Assembly (NCBI RefSeq): GCF_050510895.1
Contig: NZ_JBNINT010000001.1
Location: 4,216,001 to 4,280,000, forward strand
Source: Pannonibacter phragmitetus_B
GTDB lineage: Bacteria; Pseudomonadota; Alphaproteobacteria; Rhizobiales; Stappiaceae
Direction of reading: 5' to 3'
DNA: 64,000 bases
The translations under genes and the position numbers were made by a program. Positions 26,580 through 36,492 of this stretch are shown here, piece after piece; position 1 is the first letter of the stretch; the number at the start of each line of letters is the position of its first letter. Under the pieces are notes generated by a model. The model was not told the origin of the DNA. It did no database searches and saw only the letters and a program-made list of their open reading frames with translations.

Positions 26580-27578
26580 TCAGGAGAACAGCACTGACGA
26601 CAGCTTGCGGCGGCCATAATTGGTTGCCGGCTCCTTCGGGCCCCAGGCCTCGAAGAACTGGAGAAGCTGCTTGCGTGCGCCATCCTCGTTCCAGCTGCGG
26701 TCCCGGCGGATGATGCCGATGAGCTGATCGACGGCACCTTGATGGTCGCCGCGCCCGTTCAGCGCCAAGGCCAGATCAAAGCGGGCCTGATGGTCGTCCG
26801 GATTGGCCTCAACCTTCGCCTGAAGTCCGCCAAGATCGCCCAGCTGTTCGGCCTGTTCGGCCAGATCCAGCGCGGCAAAGGCTGCGATCACTGCGGTGTC
26901 TTTGCGGGCTTCTTCCGGGATCATCTCCAGCGCCTGCCGGGCGCGGGCCAGATCGCCGGCGCCCAGATAGCAGCGGGCAAGACCGGCAAGGGCACGGGTG
27001 TTGGCGCCGTCCATCTGCAGCACGCCGCCGAACATCTGCGCGGCCTGCCCGTAGTCCTTGGCCTCCAGCAGCGTCTCGCCTTCCGCCAGATAGGCGTCTA
27101 CAGGGGACTCCGGAGCGGGGCCCGCCACGCGCTCGATGAAAGCCTTGATCTGGCTCTCTGTCTGGGCACCCATGAAGGCATCGACCGGCTGGCCGTTCTT
27201 GAAGGCGACCACAGCCGGGATCGACTGGATGCCGAGCTGGCCGGCCACTTCCGGATAGTCGTCGATGTTCATCTTGGCCAGAAGCACGGCACCCTTTGCG
27301 GCCTTGACGGCCGCTTCCAGCGCAGGGGTCAGCTGGCGGCAGGGGCCGCACCAGGGAGCCCAGAAGTCCACCAGCACCGTCTGGGCGCGCGAGGCTTCCA
27401 GCACGGCCTTGGCAAAGGTTGGAGTAGTGACATCGAAGATCAGATTGTCTGCGCCTGCTGCTTGAGCCGGGGCCTGAGACTGGTTCTGGCCCTGCTGGCT
27501 GCCATAGCCCGAGCCGCCGTAGCTGCCGCCAAAGGAGCCGCCGGCCTGACCGCCCATGCTGAAGTTTCCACCGCTCAT
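26580..27578 (-). CDS. cnoX: thioredoxin-fold co-chaperone CnoX (YbbN)
   Basis: A 332-residue protein: a Gly/Gln/Ser-rich N-terminal tail (~45 residues), a thioredoxin domain with active site WAPWCGPCRQL, then a TPR-like C-terminal half. In E. coli CnoX protects substrates from over-oxidation and hands them to GroEL. The CGPC active site is intact, unlike the SxxC of E. coli, so the protein probably has redox activity. It leads the cnoX-LonN-trm112 cluster, suggesting a proteostasis unit. Confidence 0.9.
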   Translation of the reverse strand: MSGGNFSMGGQAGGSFGGSYGGSGYGSQQGQNQSQAPAQAAGADNLIFDVTTPTFAKAVLEASRAQTVLVDFWAPWCGPCRQLTPALEAAVKAAKGAVLLAKMNIDDYPEVAGQLGIQSIPAVVAFKNGQPVDAFMGAQTESQIKAFIERVAGPAPESPVDAYLAEGETLLEAKDYGQAAQMFGGVLQMDGANTRALAGLARCYLGAGDLARARQALEMIPEEARKDTAVIAAFAALDLAEQAEQLGDLGGLQAKVEANPDDHQARFDLALALNGRGDHQGAVDQLIGIIRRDRSWNEDGARKQLLQFFEAWGPKEPATNYGRRKLSSVLFS

Positions 27579-27676
27579 CGTCGTTTTCCCTTGTCGTCAC
27601 AAGGACGGCTCATCAGCCTAGCGCGTGAGCCGTCAGGAGTTCGCTTTGTTTTTAACATGGCGTGGCAGCGGGGGAA

Positions 27677-28198
27677 TTACAAACCCTGCGCCTTCGCCTC
27701 TTCCGTCACAGCCACTACCTGCGGCTCATGTCCGCAGGCCCGGGCAAAGGTCAGCAGCCCCTCGCGGGAAATGGTGGTGGTGGCGTCGTTCGACAGCGGG
27801 TGAAAGTTCAACACCTCGTGCTGCATCATCGCCGCGTCGAAGATTGGCGTCACGCGTTGCGCCTCCCGGTCGTTGTAGAGGCCAAAAGGCGTGACCGAGC
27901 CGGGGACCACGCCAAGGCATTCCATCAGCTGGTCGGCATTGCCGAAGGAGACGCGCCCCTGTCCGCCGATCAGCGTGTGGATCTGCTTCAGATCCACCGT
28001 GGCGTCATGCAGCACCACCACCAGAAAGATGCGGCCTTTCTTGTCCTTCAGGAACAGGTTGCGCGTGTGGGCGCCAGGGATCATGGCATGCACGTCCTCG
28101 GATTCAGCCACTGTAAACACCGGGCGGTGATCTGTGGTCTTTGTCTCAAGGCCAAGGCTGTCCAGAAAAGCCAGCAGCTCGCTGCGTGTTGCCATCAT
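27677..28198 (-). CDS. prolyl-tRNA deacylase-like trans-editing protein (YbaK/ProX family)
   Basis: A 173-residue protein of the YbaK/aminoacyl-tRNA trans-editing fold. It removes misacylated amino acids, typically Ala from tRNA-Pro (ProXp-ala). PGAHTRNLFLKDKKGRIFLV carries the catalytic lysine region, and LGVVPGSVTPFGLYNDR is the second signature. The start is an ATG at 28198 or 28195 after GGGAG. No prolyl-tRNA synthetase gene is adjacent, so it is a free-standing editing factor. Confidence 0.87.
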   Translation of the reverse strand: MMATRSELLAFLDSLGLETKTTDHRPVFTVAESEDVHAMIPGAHTRNLFLKDKKGRIFLVVVLHDATVDLKQIHTLIGGQGRVSFGNADQLMECLGVVPGSVTPFGLYNDREAQRVTPIFDAAMMQHEVLNFHPLSNDATTTISREGLLTFARACGHEPQVVAVTEEAKAQGL

Positions 28199-28377
28199 GC
28201 CGTCTCCCGCTTCCTGCCCACCGCACGGGCGCGCAAAATCTCTCTCTTTCCATGCTTCTAGCTGATGAGGGTCTTGGGCGGCAAGGTTTCCCGCGGGCGG
28301 GTTCAGGGCGTGCTGCATCCCTCTGTCCACAGCTTGTCCACGCGGCCGAAAAAGCCGTAGCCGGGTCAAAAAGCCTG

Positions 28378-28406
28378 TTGCATTCGCTGGCGGCTTGGTT
28401 CATATA
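28378..28406 (+). promoter_or_regulatory. probable promoter of the tRNA-Gly cluster
   Basis: TTGCAT, a 17-base spacer and CATATA lie about 50 bases upstream of the first tRNA-Gly. The spacing fits a housekeeping sigma-70 promoter. This is a by-eye match. Confidence 0.5.
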
Positions 28407-28457
28407 CAGCCCACCTCAGCGGCGGGCCTTCGCAAGTTGGCTTTCTGCGGCGCTTAA

Positions 28458-28532
28458 GCGGGCGTAGCTCAGGGGTAGAGCACAACCTTGCCAAGGTTGG
28501 GGTCGTGGGTTCGAATCCCATCGCCCGCTCCA
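28458..28532 (+). tRNA. tRNA-Gly (anticodon GCC), copy 1
   Basis: A 75-nt cloverleaf with a GCGGGCG/CGCCCGC acceptor stem, anticodon GCC in the TTGCCAA loop, GGTTCGAATCC T-arm and encoded CCA. It is the first of three identical copies. Confidence 0.96.
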
Positions 28533-28597
28533 GTTTCCGGTCCCCGGCATTCTGGTCCAGCGTCATAGAGGTTACCCATCCGGTTCACCGGATTTAT

Positions 28598-28672
28598 GCG
28601 GGCGTAGCTCAGGGGTAGAGCACAACCTTGCCAAGGTTGGGGTCGTGGGTTCGAATCCCATCGCCCGCTCCA
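28598..28672 (+). tRNA. tRNA-Gly (anticodon GCC), copy 2
   Basis: Identical to copy 1 over all 75 bases including CCA. It lies 65 bases after copy 1. Confidence 0.96.
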
Positions 28673-28738
28673 GTTTCCGGCCCCCGGTATTCTGGTGCGA
28701 TCTTCTAAAGAATACCCATCCGGTTCGCCGGGCGCCAT

Positions 28739-28813
28739 GCGGGCGTAGCTCAGGGGTAGAGCACAACCTTGCCAAGGTTGGGGTCGTGGGTTCGAATCCC
28801 ATCGCCCGCTCCA
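28739..28813 (+). tRNA. tRNA-Gly (anticodon GCC), copy 3
   Basis: Identical to copies 1 and 2. It lies 66 bases after copy 2. The sequence after it (TTCTCTCC) departs from the other two spacers, marking the end of the repeat. Confidence 0.96.
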
Positions 28814-29149
28814 TTCTCTCCTTAAATCCGATAGAACAGACTGGTTGGCTTGGAAGCGTTGCAGCTTCCTGGAACATGCGTCTGAAAACCGCTGCGTGGT
28901 TTGCACTGGCGGGAGGCGGTGTTCTTCTTGGCGTGAAGGCTGTGTTCCAGGCGGGAAGCTTCTGGTCCCATCTCCATCCCATTCTGGACAGCCAGATGAG
29001 AGACCTGTGCGGAGGATGCAGACGGCATGGCATCTCTGTGCCGCAGTTCCGGCAATGCGCGGCCGGGGAGGCCAGCGCACAGGCGGCTCTCCACCTGCGC
29101 GCTGGCAATTCAATCCCTTGAGCGTAGACAGACGCCAATCAGTCCATCT
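28814..29149. other. intergenic region between tRNA-Gly and the autotransporter
   Basis: There is no recognised gene apart from one weak candidate at 28876-29121. I see no clear terminator for either the tRNA cluster or the convergent autotransporter gene. Confidence 0.5.
28876..29121 (+). CDS. possible small membrane protein
   Basis: An 81-codon open frame whose first 25 residues (MRLKTAAWFALAGGGVLLGV and on) form a plausible membrane helix. The remainder is Cys/His/Gln-containing and unlike a known family. The ribosome-binding site is weak (TGGA). It may be translated, or may be chance. Confidence 0.25.
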   Translation: MRLKTAAWFALAGGGVLLGVKAVFQAGSFWSHLHPILDSQMRDLCGGCRRHGISVPQFRQCAAGEASAQAALHLRAGNSIP

Positions 29150-32100
29150 CTAGAACTTGAGCCTCAATCTGGCGTTGGCGGAGTTCTCGACGGTTCCGGA
29201 GCCGAACTGGCCGTCATAGGAGATAGAGAAGCTTGCGCTCTCGATGCTCATGTCCGGCTTCGCTCCAAGGTCGAACTCCAATCCGGCGCTAAGCAGCGCG
29301 ACATCTTTGCCAACGGGCGTGCCTTTAACGCTGAAGGGCGTTCCACCGGCAAACGCGTTGAGGGATGACGGGGACGTTGAGCCATATACATGGCGCCAGC
29401 CTGCCATACCCGTCAACTTTGCGGACACGGCATCGCCGAACGGCAGGGCCGTCGCAGCCCGCACACCCAGGGTCGAATAGGTGAGATTGGTGGTGCTGGA
29501 TGCAATCGTAAGCGCGGAGGAGCCACCGGTTTCAGCATAGCCATCAGTTGAAACTGCGGTGTAGGTCAGACCGGCGAATGGTTCGACGACGGCCATGCCA
29601 GCATCGAATTCATAGCCAATTTCACCGAAGACCTGCGCCGTGTTCGCGTTGGCCGAACTGGTCAGATAGCCGGAGTAACCCGGGAATGTGACGGTACGCG
29701 CGGTGTCGATCCCGGACCATGCATAGGATGCGCCGCCGGTCAGCTTGATGCTGTCCAGCGTGGCAGCCCCGTAGACGCCGGCAAAAACACTTGAAGTTTC
29801 CGCCTTGGAGGCCAGCCTGTTGATCTTGTAGCTGGACGCCTGATAGCCCGCCACCAGGCCCACAATTGCTTCGTCGCTGATTGCGGCATCTGAGCCGATC
29901 ATCACGCCCCCGGTGCGGGTGTTGAGACCGGAGGCATTGCCGTCGCCGTCGAAGGAGCCGAACGAACCGAAGGCGCGTGTCCAGACACCCACGCCATAGC
30001 CAGATGTGCCGGTGGCACAGCCGTTGACGGCAGTCTCGCTGCCGCTACCTTCAGGCATCAGGCAGGCGGCCGTGGAAACACTGCGTGCCCTGTCAATCAC
30101 GGCATCGCGTACGAAACGGGAATCCGCGATCAGACCCGTTTTCAGGCTGGCATGGATCTCGCCCGACAACGCATCGTATGCCGGTGGGATGGACGACTGA
30201 TCGAGCTTGACCACGGCGTCATAGACAGCGTTGCCTGCGCCCTGGCGTTCCGTCGCGGAGGCTGCTGCGCGCTGGTTTTCCGTCTGAGCCAGGCTGACAA
30301 AGGTGATGTCGTTACGGGCGAGCTGCAGCCTCACCGCATTTGTTCCGTAGAGTAGAGACGGATTCAGGAATGCGAGCGTGGAAGAGACGCCGTTGAATGT
30401 GCCATTAATGCCACCGTCCGCAGTCAGGATGGTGTAGGTCGAACTCAGAGCATAGGCCCCGTTGAAGCCAATGTGCAGTACATTGCCGGCGAGCGTCGCC
30501 GTGCCCGTGGCGTGGATCAGGTCAGCGGCGCTGCTGCCGGGGTCGGTCTCAACTTCGTAAGTCGAGCCCGGCAGGAAGGTCAGGTTGCCGGCAACCGTCA
30601 CTTTGCCTATGGAATTGCCCGGTGCAATCGTGCCGCCCTGCGTCACTGTCGTGACGCCCACGGTGCCGTTGCCCGCGAGCCGCCCGCCACTGCTCAGCAC
30701 CAGTGCGCCGCCCATCGTGTTGCCGCCGAGCGTCAGGGTGAAGTCGCGCACAGTTGCCTCGCCCTGATAGGCCGCATTGTTGCCGGTCAGCCGGACAAGT
30801 CCACCACCCGTGTAAAGCACGTCGCCAGCGCCGCTGACAGCGCCAGCATAAGTGCCGTCGAAGGACTGGTCGAAGGTCAGGTTTGTGCCAGCCGCAACCA
30901 TGACATCGCCGGTGAAGAGCGTTGTCGTAGAGACCACTGAACCTCCCTGGATCGACCATGGCAGGCTGCTTGCGCCGGTCAGCCGCAGCGTGCCAGCCCC
31001 GGATTTCACCATCTGGCCGTTCACGCCGTCGAGCCCGCCAATGGTGCCCGCGAAGGTGCCGTTTGCTGCCTGTGCAAACTCCACAGTGCCTGCGTTGGCG
31101 ATGTTGCCCCGGATGGAGCCTGTATTGCCTATCAGGGTGCCCGCGCCGACGCTCGTCCCGCCGGTGTAGGTGTTGGTGCCGGAAAGCACCACCGTGCCGG
31201 AGCCTTGCTTGGAAAGCTGCGTGCCTGTCCCGTCAGCGATGGTGGAGGCAATCGTCGCGGTTACGCCTGCGTCAGCATTCAGCGTGCCCGCCTGACCGCT
31301 TGCTGGCGACAGCGCCAGGGTGCCGCCGGTCAGTTGATAGCCGGTGGTCTTGAACTGCAGGGTATCGAAGTCTTGCGTTCCGGACACGGTCACCGTGCCG
31401 GCGGTGCCCATGAAGACGCCAACAGATTTGCCCCACGCCGCGTTTGAGGCGCCGTTGCTGGCCGTCCAGTTGGTGGCGGTGCCATCCCAAGTTCCGCTTC
31501 CGCCATCGGCTGCGTTGTTCGCCGTTGTGTTGGAGCCATCCCAGAACTGGATGGACTGGCCGCCGCCACCACCCGTGGTCACCGAGAGGTTCACCTGATT
31601 GGCCAGGCTGGTGTCGATGGTCACGTTCGCGCCCGTGACGCCTGTCACGTTGGTGCTGGCGAAGGTGCCGGAAAGAGAGCCGCCGTAACCGAAGAGATTA
31701 TAGTAGCCAGCCGAGCCGACTTGCGCCTGCAGCGCGCCGCCGAGTGTCAGGTTGCCGCCAACCGATATGAAGTCGTTGGTGGCTCCGCCGGCCACGTTCG
31801 GGGTGTTCAGTTCGAACAGAGTGGTAGAGCCGGCCTCCAGCGTCAGATTGCCGTTCACCGTCAGGGTGCCCGGGCTGGCGCCTGGCGACAGCGTGCCGCC
31901 GGACTGCACCGTTGCCGCGCCGCCCACCGTGCCGGTGCCGCCCAGCGTGCCGCCCGACGCAACCTCGAGCAAGGACGATCCGCTGCCGAGCGTGCCGTTG
32001 ACCAGAAGCGAGCCGCCTGAAACGGTGGTGGTGCCTGCAAATGCGCCGCTGACGCCGGAGAGGATCGAAATACCAGACCCGCTCTTGGCCAGTGCGCCCG

Positions 32101-34083
32101 TGCCCTGGAAGACAGAAGCAAACGTCCGGTCGGAGGACTGATCCAGCTCAAATGTGCCGGACGTTGCAACAGTGACATTGCCTCCGAAGGCGTTTGCGAC
32201 GCGCAGCACGCCAGCAGACACCGTGGCCGCGCCGGAGAAGCCTGAAGCATCTCCCGTGAGGCTGGAGGTGCCGGTACCGGTTTTTGTCAAGGCGCCGTCA
32301 CCAGAGATCAAGTTGGAGAAGGTGCGGCTGGCGGTCTGATTCAGTTCAAGCGTACCGGATGCGCCGATCGTGAGATCGCTTGTTCCAAGCGCATTTTGCA
32401 CAACGAGGGTGCCGCCAGACGCCAAAATGGCGGCAGTATAGCTGCTGTTGTCTGCCGTCAGGATGAGGCTGCCTGCGCCAGACTTGGTCAGTGTTCCGGC
32501 CCCCGACAGAACGCTCTGCAGCAAGATGGAAGCTCCGGTCCCCACATTTATGGCGCCATTGCCCGAACCGATTGTCATCAGGTTGGAGATGGTCGTCGAG
32601 CTGGTCACCCGCAGTGTGCCGCCGTTCAGGGTCAGCGTTCCGGCATCAGCGCCCAACGTTGCACCGTTAGAGATCGATAGCGTTCCACCCAGCACCGTCC
32701 AGGGGTAACTTGGCTGGTGGTTCCGTTTAACGTCCAGGAGCCCGTCCCGGTCTTTTCATATGCCTCGAAGCCCCTGAATTGAGTGCTTGGCCCGATGAAT
32801 GAGACATTGAACGTACCATTGCTCGAGCCCGTAACCTCGAATGTGTCCGAGGTTCCGTTGGCGACGACATTGCCAACAATGTTGGGGGCAGCGTTGACCA
32901 CGAGCCGGTTGGTGCCGCCAGTGAACTCGATCGCGTTCGCCCGTGTGACCCCGTCGCCGCCTATCCCGCCATCGATAGTACCACCGGTTTGCACCGTGAC
33001 GGTCAGACCTGCGCCCTGGATGCCGACGCCACCAGCGCCATTAGAGCCTGCCGTGCCTCCGAGCTGCTGCGTTCCGGCATTGGTTCCCCTGCCGCCAATG
33101 ACGATGCCGGAGCTGGAAATGGTCACCGTTCCTGTTGAGCCCAACAAGAGGCCAGCGCCGCCAGCACCTCCGTTGCCTGCTGCGCCGGCGTTGCCGCCGT
33201 TCCCGCCGATGCCGCCCTGCCCGCCGATGACTGAACCGGAAATGATGAGTGTAACAGCCTCATTCGTTGCGAAGCCGGCGCCACCAGCCCCTCCGTCTCC
33301 AGCGGCGGCGGAGCCAGATCCTGCGCCCCCATTTCCGCCATTTCCGCCAGTGACGGAGCCCAAGATGGACAGGTCGGCGGGCTGCGTCGTGACCAGGCCA
33401 ATGCCGCCATCGCCACCTGAGCCGCCGCCGCCCGAAGAATTCGTACCGGCGGCTCCATTGCCACCTTTGCCGCCGTTGCCGCCGGTGAGGTTGATGAGTG
33501 AACCGATCGAGTCTGATGTGCCTGTGAAGACGGTGCCATAGCCACCGGCGCCACCGCCGCCACCGCCTGTGGCATCGTTAGAGGAGACACCATTTCCGCC
33601 ATTTCCGCCATTTCCGCCGGTCGCGGTCGCTGTGATGTCGCTTCCGGTATAACCATGAGCGCCACCGCCGCCGCCGCCGCCACTTCCGCCGTTGGCTCCG
33701 CTGAGGCCCGTCCCGGCACCGCCTCCGGCAGAAAAGCCATCACCACCCACACCCTGTGACTCGCCGGATCCGCCGCCGCCGCCGCCGCTCCCTCCGAGGC
33801 TGCCTGGATTCGAGCCGCCTTCGCCATTTCCGCCTGCGCCAGTATTTGCGGAAGTGCCACCCGCACCTCCCGGCGTCAGGCCATTATTTGATGCGCCACC
33901 GCGGCCACCATCGGCAAGAGCGGGTAAAGCTGCAAGTGTTACAAGGGTAACTGTGCCAAGAAAAGAAGCCCGCAGAAGCCTGGTCATGTTGATTTTTCGC
34001 AAATTGTTCTTGTTTATCTTACTGTTCTGATGTGAATAGCTTGAGTAGTCGTTTGTAAAATTGTTGTCTTTTAGCGTTTTCAT
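29150..34083 (-). CDS. giant autotransporter (type Va secretion), frame-disrupted
   Basis: A predicted ~1644-residue surface protein. A 32-residue polar extension (MKTLKDNNF...) precedes a signal peptide ending near LPALADGG. Next come ~330 Gly-rich residues with many GGNGGNG/GGAGG motifs, then a beta-helix passenger with repeats such as TLSPGASPGTLTVNGNLTLE. The last ~280 residues form a beta-barrel ending RLRLKF with terminal Phe. The frame breaks at four G (32702-32705); one added base joins VTP to WTVLGGTLSISNGATLG. The start could be 34083 or 33987. The codons before the signal are AT-richer than the rest. It probably acts in adhesion or biofilm, by family analogy only. Confidence 0.82.
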
Positions 34084-34423
34084 GAACCTGCAAGCCCCGG
34101 AATCATCAATAAGCTGACGGTCGCCTTTTTGCCGTAATTGTTTACAAGTGGTAACGAAAACGCGCCCTAGAATCAATTTTTTTAGCAGGCTGTCGCACCC
34201 TCAACTCTTGTAAAACGCTGGATAGAACTAGCGAAATTTTCGCTGTTCGGGGTGGCTGGTCTCTGCGGAATGCGGGCGGATTTTCGCGCTGCGGACAGAG
34301 TGCAGAGGCCGGGCGATGCCAAATGACAACAGCGGGTTAAAATTACCGATTTGGTAATCTCTTTATCGCAATTTGCCCTATAATCCGTCCCAATCAGTAA
34401 TTCGTTCAGGACAGACCCATCTC
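34084..34423. other. divergent intergenic region, autotransporter/MipA
   Basis: AT-rich relative to its surroundings, with a T7 run at 34167-34173. It carries the promoters of both flanking genes, including the palindrome and -10 described separately. No gene is supported here. Confidence 0.55.
34342..34384 (+). promoter_or_regulatory. MipA upstream palindrome and -10 element
   Basis: ATTACC and GGTAAT arms (34342-34358, spacer of five) form a perfect 6-bp inverted repeat. A consensus TATAAT lies at 34379-34384, about 40 bases before the ATG. No good -35 is seen at the right distance, which suggests an activator-dependent promoter with the palindrome as activator site. Confidence 0.55.
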
Positions 34424-35227
34424 ATGATGCGCAAGCTCACACTTATCGCCCTGACTTCTGCCCTGGCTGGCGCCGCTCTTCCAGCTGCAGCCCAGGATTA
34501 TTCCTATGGCTCTTCCGGTGCAGGATCCGGCCATCAGTATGTGCTGGATCTTGGCGTCGGAGCCCTGGTCAAGCCGCGTTATGACGGTGCGGACAGTTAT
34601 CTGGTTTCGCCGGTACCGTTGATCTTTGTCAGCCGTTTTTATCTGCCGATTCTGGGGCAGGTGGCCGACGGGCAGGCGCGTACGGGCATTTATTTCTACC
34701 CGTCCTTCAATTTCATCGGCGAGCGCAAGCCCTCGGACGCCGCCGAGCTGAATGGCACCCGCAAGGTGAACTGGGCTCTGGAAGCAGGGCTGGGTGCAGG
34801 CTTCCAGGGAGAAGCTTTCCGGGTGTTTGGCGAGTTGCGGCAGGGGTTCAACGGCCATACGGGGCAGACAGGTCAGATCGGAGCTGACCTGATCATGAAG
34901 CCCATGCCGAAGCTTGAACTCAGCGCCGGTCCCCGCCTTGGCTTTGCTTCGTCCGACTACATGGACACCTATTTCAGTGTATCGCAGTCCGAAGCGCAGG
35001 CGAGCGGCCTCAACCAGTTCCGCGCCAGTGGCGGCTTCAAGAGCATTGGTGTGGCATCGCGCGCAAGCTACGATCTGACGGAACAGGTGAAGCTGCATGT
35101 GGAAGGCAGTTATGACCGGCTGATTGGCGATGCGGCCCGCAGCCCGATCGTCCGCAACCGTGGCAGCCGCAACCAGTATGCCATTGGCACCGGTGTGACC
35201 TACCGCTTCTCGTTTGACGCGTTCTGA
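34424..35227 (+). CDS. MipA/OmpV family outer-membrane protein
   Basis: A 267-residue beta-barrel protein. A signal peptide ends near LPAAAQD, then alternating amphipathic strands run to a terminal Phe (YRFSFDAF). VGALVKPRYDGADSYLVSPVP and the GAGFQGEAFRVFGELRQGFNG block are characteristic. MipA in E. coli scaffolds murein enzymes; other members act in osmotic response or adhesion. The start is the first of two ATGs. It is divergent from the autotransporter, so both may be envelope-stress responsive. Confidence 0.87.
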   Translation: MMRKLTLIALTSALAGAALPAAAQDYSYGSSGAGSGHQYVLDLGVGALVKPRYDGADSYLVSPVPLIFVSRFYLPILGQVADGQARTGIYFYPSFNFIGERKPSDAAELNGTRKVNWALEAGLGAGFQGEAFRVFGELRQGFNGHTGQTGQIGADLIMKPMPKLELSAGPRLGFASSDYMDTYFSVSQSEAQASGLNQFRASGGFKSIGVASRASYDLTEQVKLHVEGSYDRLIGDAARSPIVRNRGSRNQYAIGTGVTYRFSFDAF

Positions 35228-35255
35228 GCCAGCCAGCACGCCGGCAGAGATTGAA

Positions 35256-35287
35256 AAAGGGCCGTCCAAAGGGGGCGGCCCTTTCGT
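35256..35287. terminator. bidirectional terminator, mipA/pentapeptide gene
   Basis: AAAGGGCCG (35256-35264) pairs with CGGCCCTTT (35276-35284), with A-rich sequence on the left and T-rich on the right. It sits between the convergent mipA and pentapeptide genes. Confidence 0.82.
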
Positions 35288-35302
35288 TTGTTCGTCAGAT
35301 GC

Positions 35303-36147
35303 TCACGAACAGGGCTTGAGCGGGGGATTCCGTCGGGCAACTCGGTGCGTGCGTCACCACACAGATTGATCATACGCTTTGGGTCAAGGCCTCGCACGTC
35401 CTTGAGTTTTGCGCCTGGTAGTCTCGTGTTGCGCAGCAAGGCGCCTGTCAGGTCAGCGCCTGTGAGATCTGCATCTGTCAGGTCGCCGCTAGTGATGCGG
35501 GTGCCACTGAGATCGGTATTGCGGAAGCTGGCATCCACCGCGATGATCCGGTCAAGATCGGCATAGGGCAGGCGGGCATTGTCCAGCATGGCACTGCTGA
35601 GGTCGGCGCGCTCCAGATCTGCACCATCCATCTTGCTGCCGGAGAAATTCGCTCCGATGGCAATGCTGCGGGTCAGCATGGCATTGCGCAGATCCGCATT
35701 GTCGAGCTTGGCGCTGGTCAGCGTGGCATCATTCAGGTCCGCGTTCCGCATATCTGAACCGGACAGCCGTGCCTTGATCAGGCTTGCCTTTTCCAGATCC
35801 ACGCCGCGCATGGAACTGCTGGTCATGTCCGCCCCGTCCAGCTTTGCGCGCTCCAGCTCCGTTCGCCGCAGATCTGCGCCAGACATTTTTGCGCCGGTGA
35901 GAATGGCTTCCTTCAGATCGGCCTCGCGCAGGTTGACGCCGGTGAAATCCGGCATGTCCAGCTTCAATGCGCGCAGGCTTTCCAGCCTCAGGTCGCAGCC
36001 GGGGCAGCCATTCTGTGCTGTAATCTGATCGAGTTGCGAGGCCGCAGGCTGGGCTAATGCACCGTCAGAGCCCTGCGGCAGCAATGCGAGGGCTGGCAGG
36101 ATGAGTGCTCCTGCAAGTATTGATGTCAATCGCAGTGCCATGTCCAA
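35303..36147 (-). CDS. exported pentapeptide-repeat protein, frame-disrupted near the end
   Basis: A signal peptide (~33 residues, ending near ALAQP) is followed by a short NGCPGCDLRLESL segment. About 40 pentapeptide repeats of the A(D/N)LxX type follow (ADLKEAILTGAKMSGADLRR and similar), forming a right-handed quadrilateral beta-helix. After LCGDARTELPDG the frame breaks at a run of five G (35322-35326). Adding one base gives the short ending IPPLKPCS and a TGA at 35303-35305, so ~281 residues. Without the fix the frame would run on through the terminator into mipA. Function is unknown. Confidence 0.8.
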
Positions 36148-36492
36148 CCTCCTGCGCCCCCGCGCCTCTTTTAGCCCTCACTGGGCCAGGCGGAAAGCAC
36201 AGAGTTGCATTGCCAGACGTCTTGCCTGGCTCTGCGTTTCAAAGATGTAGGGAAAAGTGCTGCGGGCCGGAAGGAAGTAGCGGGTCGCAGAGCCACTTCC
36301 TTCCGTCCGCAATCGCTGACGACGCACAACCTGACAATCAGCTTCCCGACATTATGATTGGAGTGGTTTCCAAAAGGTTTTCTTTGTCGGTAAAACTGAT
36401 TTTTGTTCGTTTTATTTGGTTTAACGATATTTATCTTTGTTATTGATTTTATTATGCATGGCAGAATGCAAATTCTGGTTAATCTCTATTAA
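36148..36492. other. intergenic region with long hairpin and AT-rich stretch
   Basis: Holds a perfect 11-bp inverted repeat, CGGAAGGAAGT (36268-36278) with ACTTCCTTCCG (36295-36305) around a 16-base loop. A ~130-base AT-rich tract at about 36355-36485 follows and stands out against the GC-rich surroundings. No open frame is convincing. It should contain the promoter of the pentapeptide gene and the end of the patatin transcript. Confidence 0.6.

Larger units (their letters stand above)
28458..28813 (+). repeat. tandem triplication of a ~140-bp tRNA-Gly unit
   Basis: The three tRNA genes start 140 and 141 bases apart. The spacers are also related: both begin CAGTTTCCGG, share a TTCTGGT segment and contain ACCCATCCGGTTC before the next tRNA. 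This shows duplication of the whole unit, with the spacers diverging while the tRNAs stayed identical. Confidence 0.9.

Noticed and set aside
28469..29138. Open frames across the tRNA-Gly array (containing RWDSNPRPQPWQGCALPLSY)
   Set aside because: They are translations of the tRNA genes and spacers; this peptide string is a well-known spurious annotation.
32783..33541. Pro-rich 252-codon frame opposite the Gly-rich autotransporter region
   Set aside because: Pro codons are the complement of the Gly codons; a trivial consequence of the repeat.
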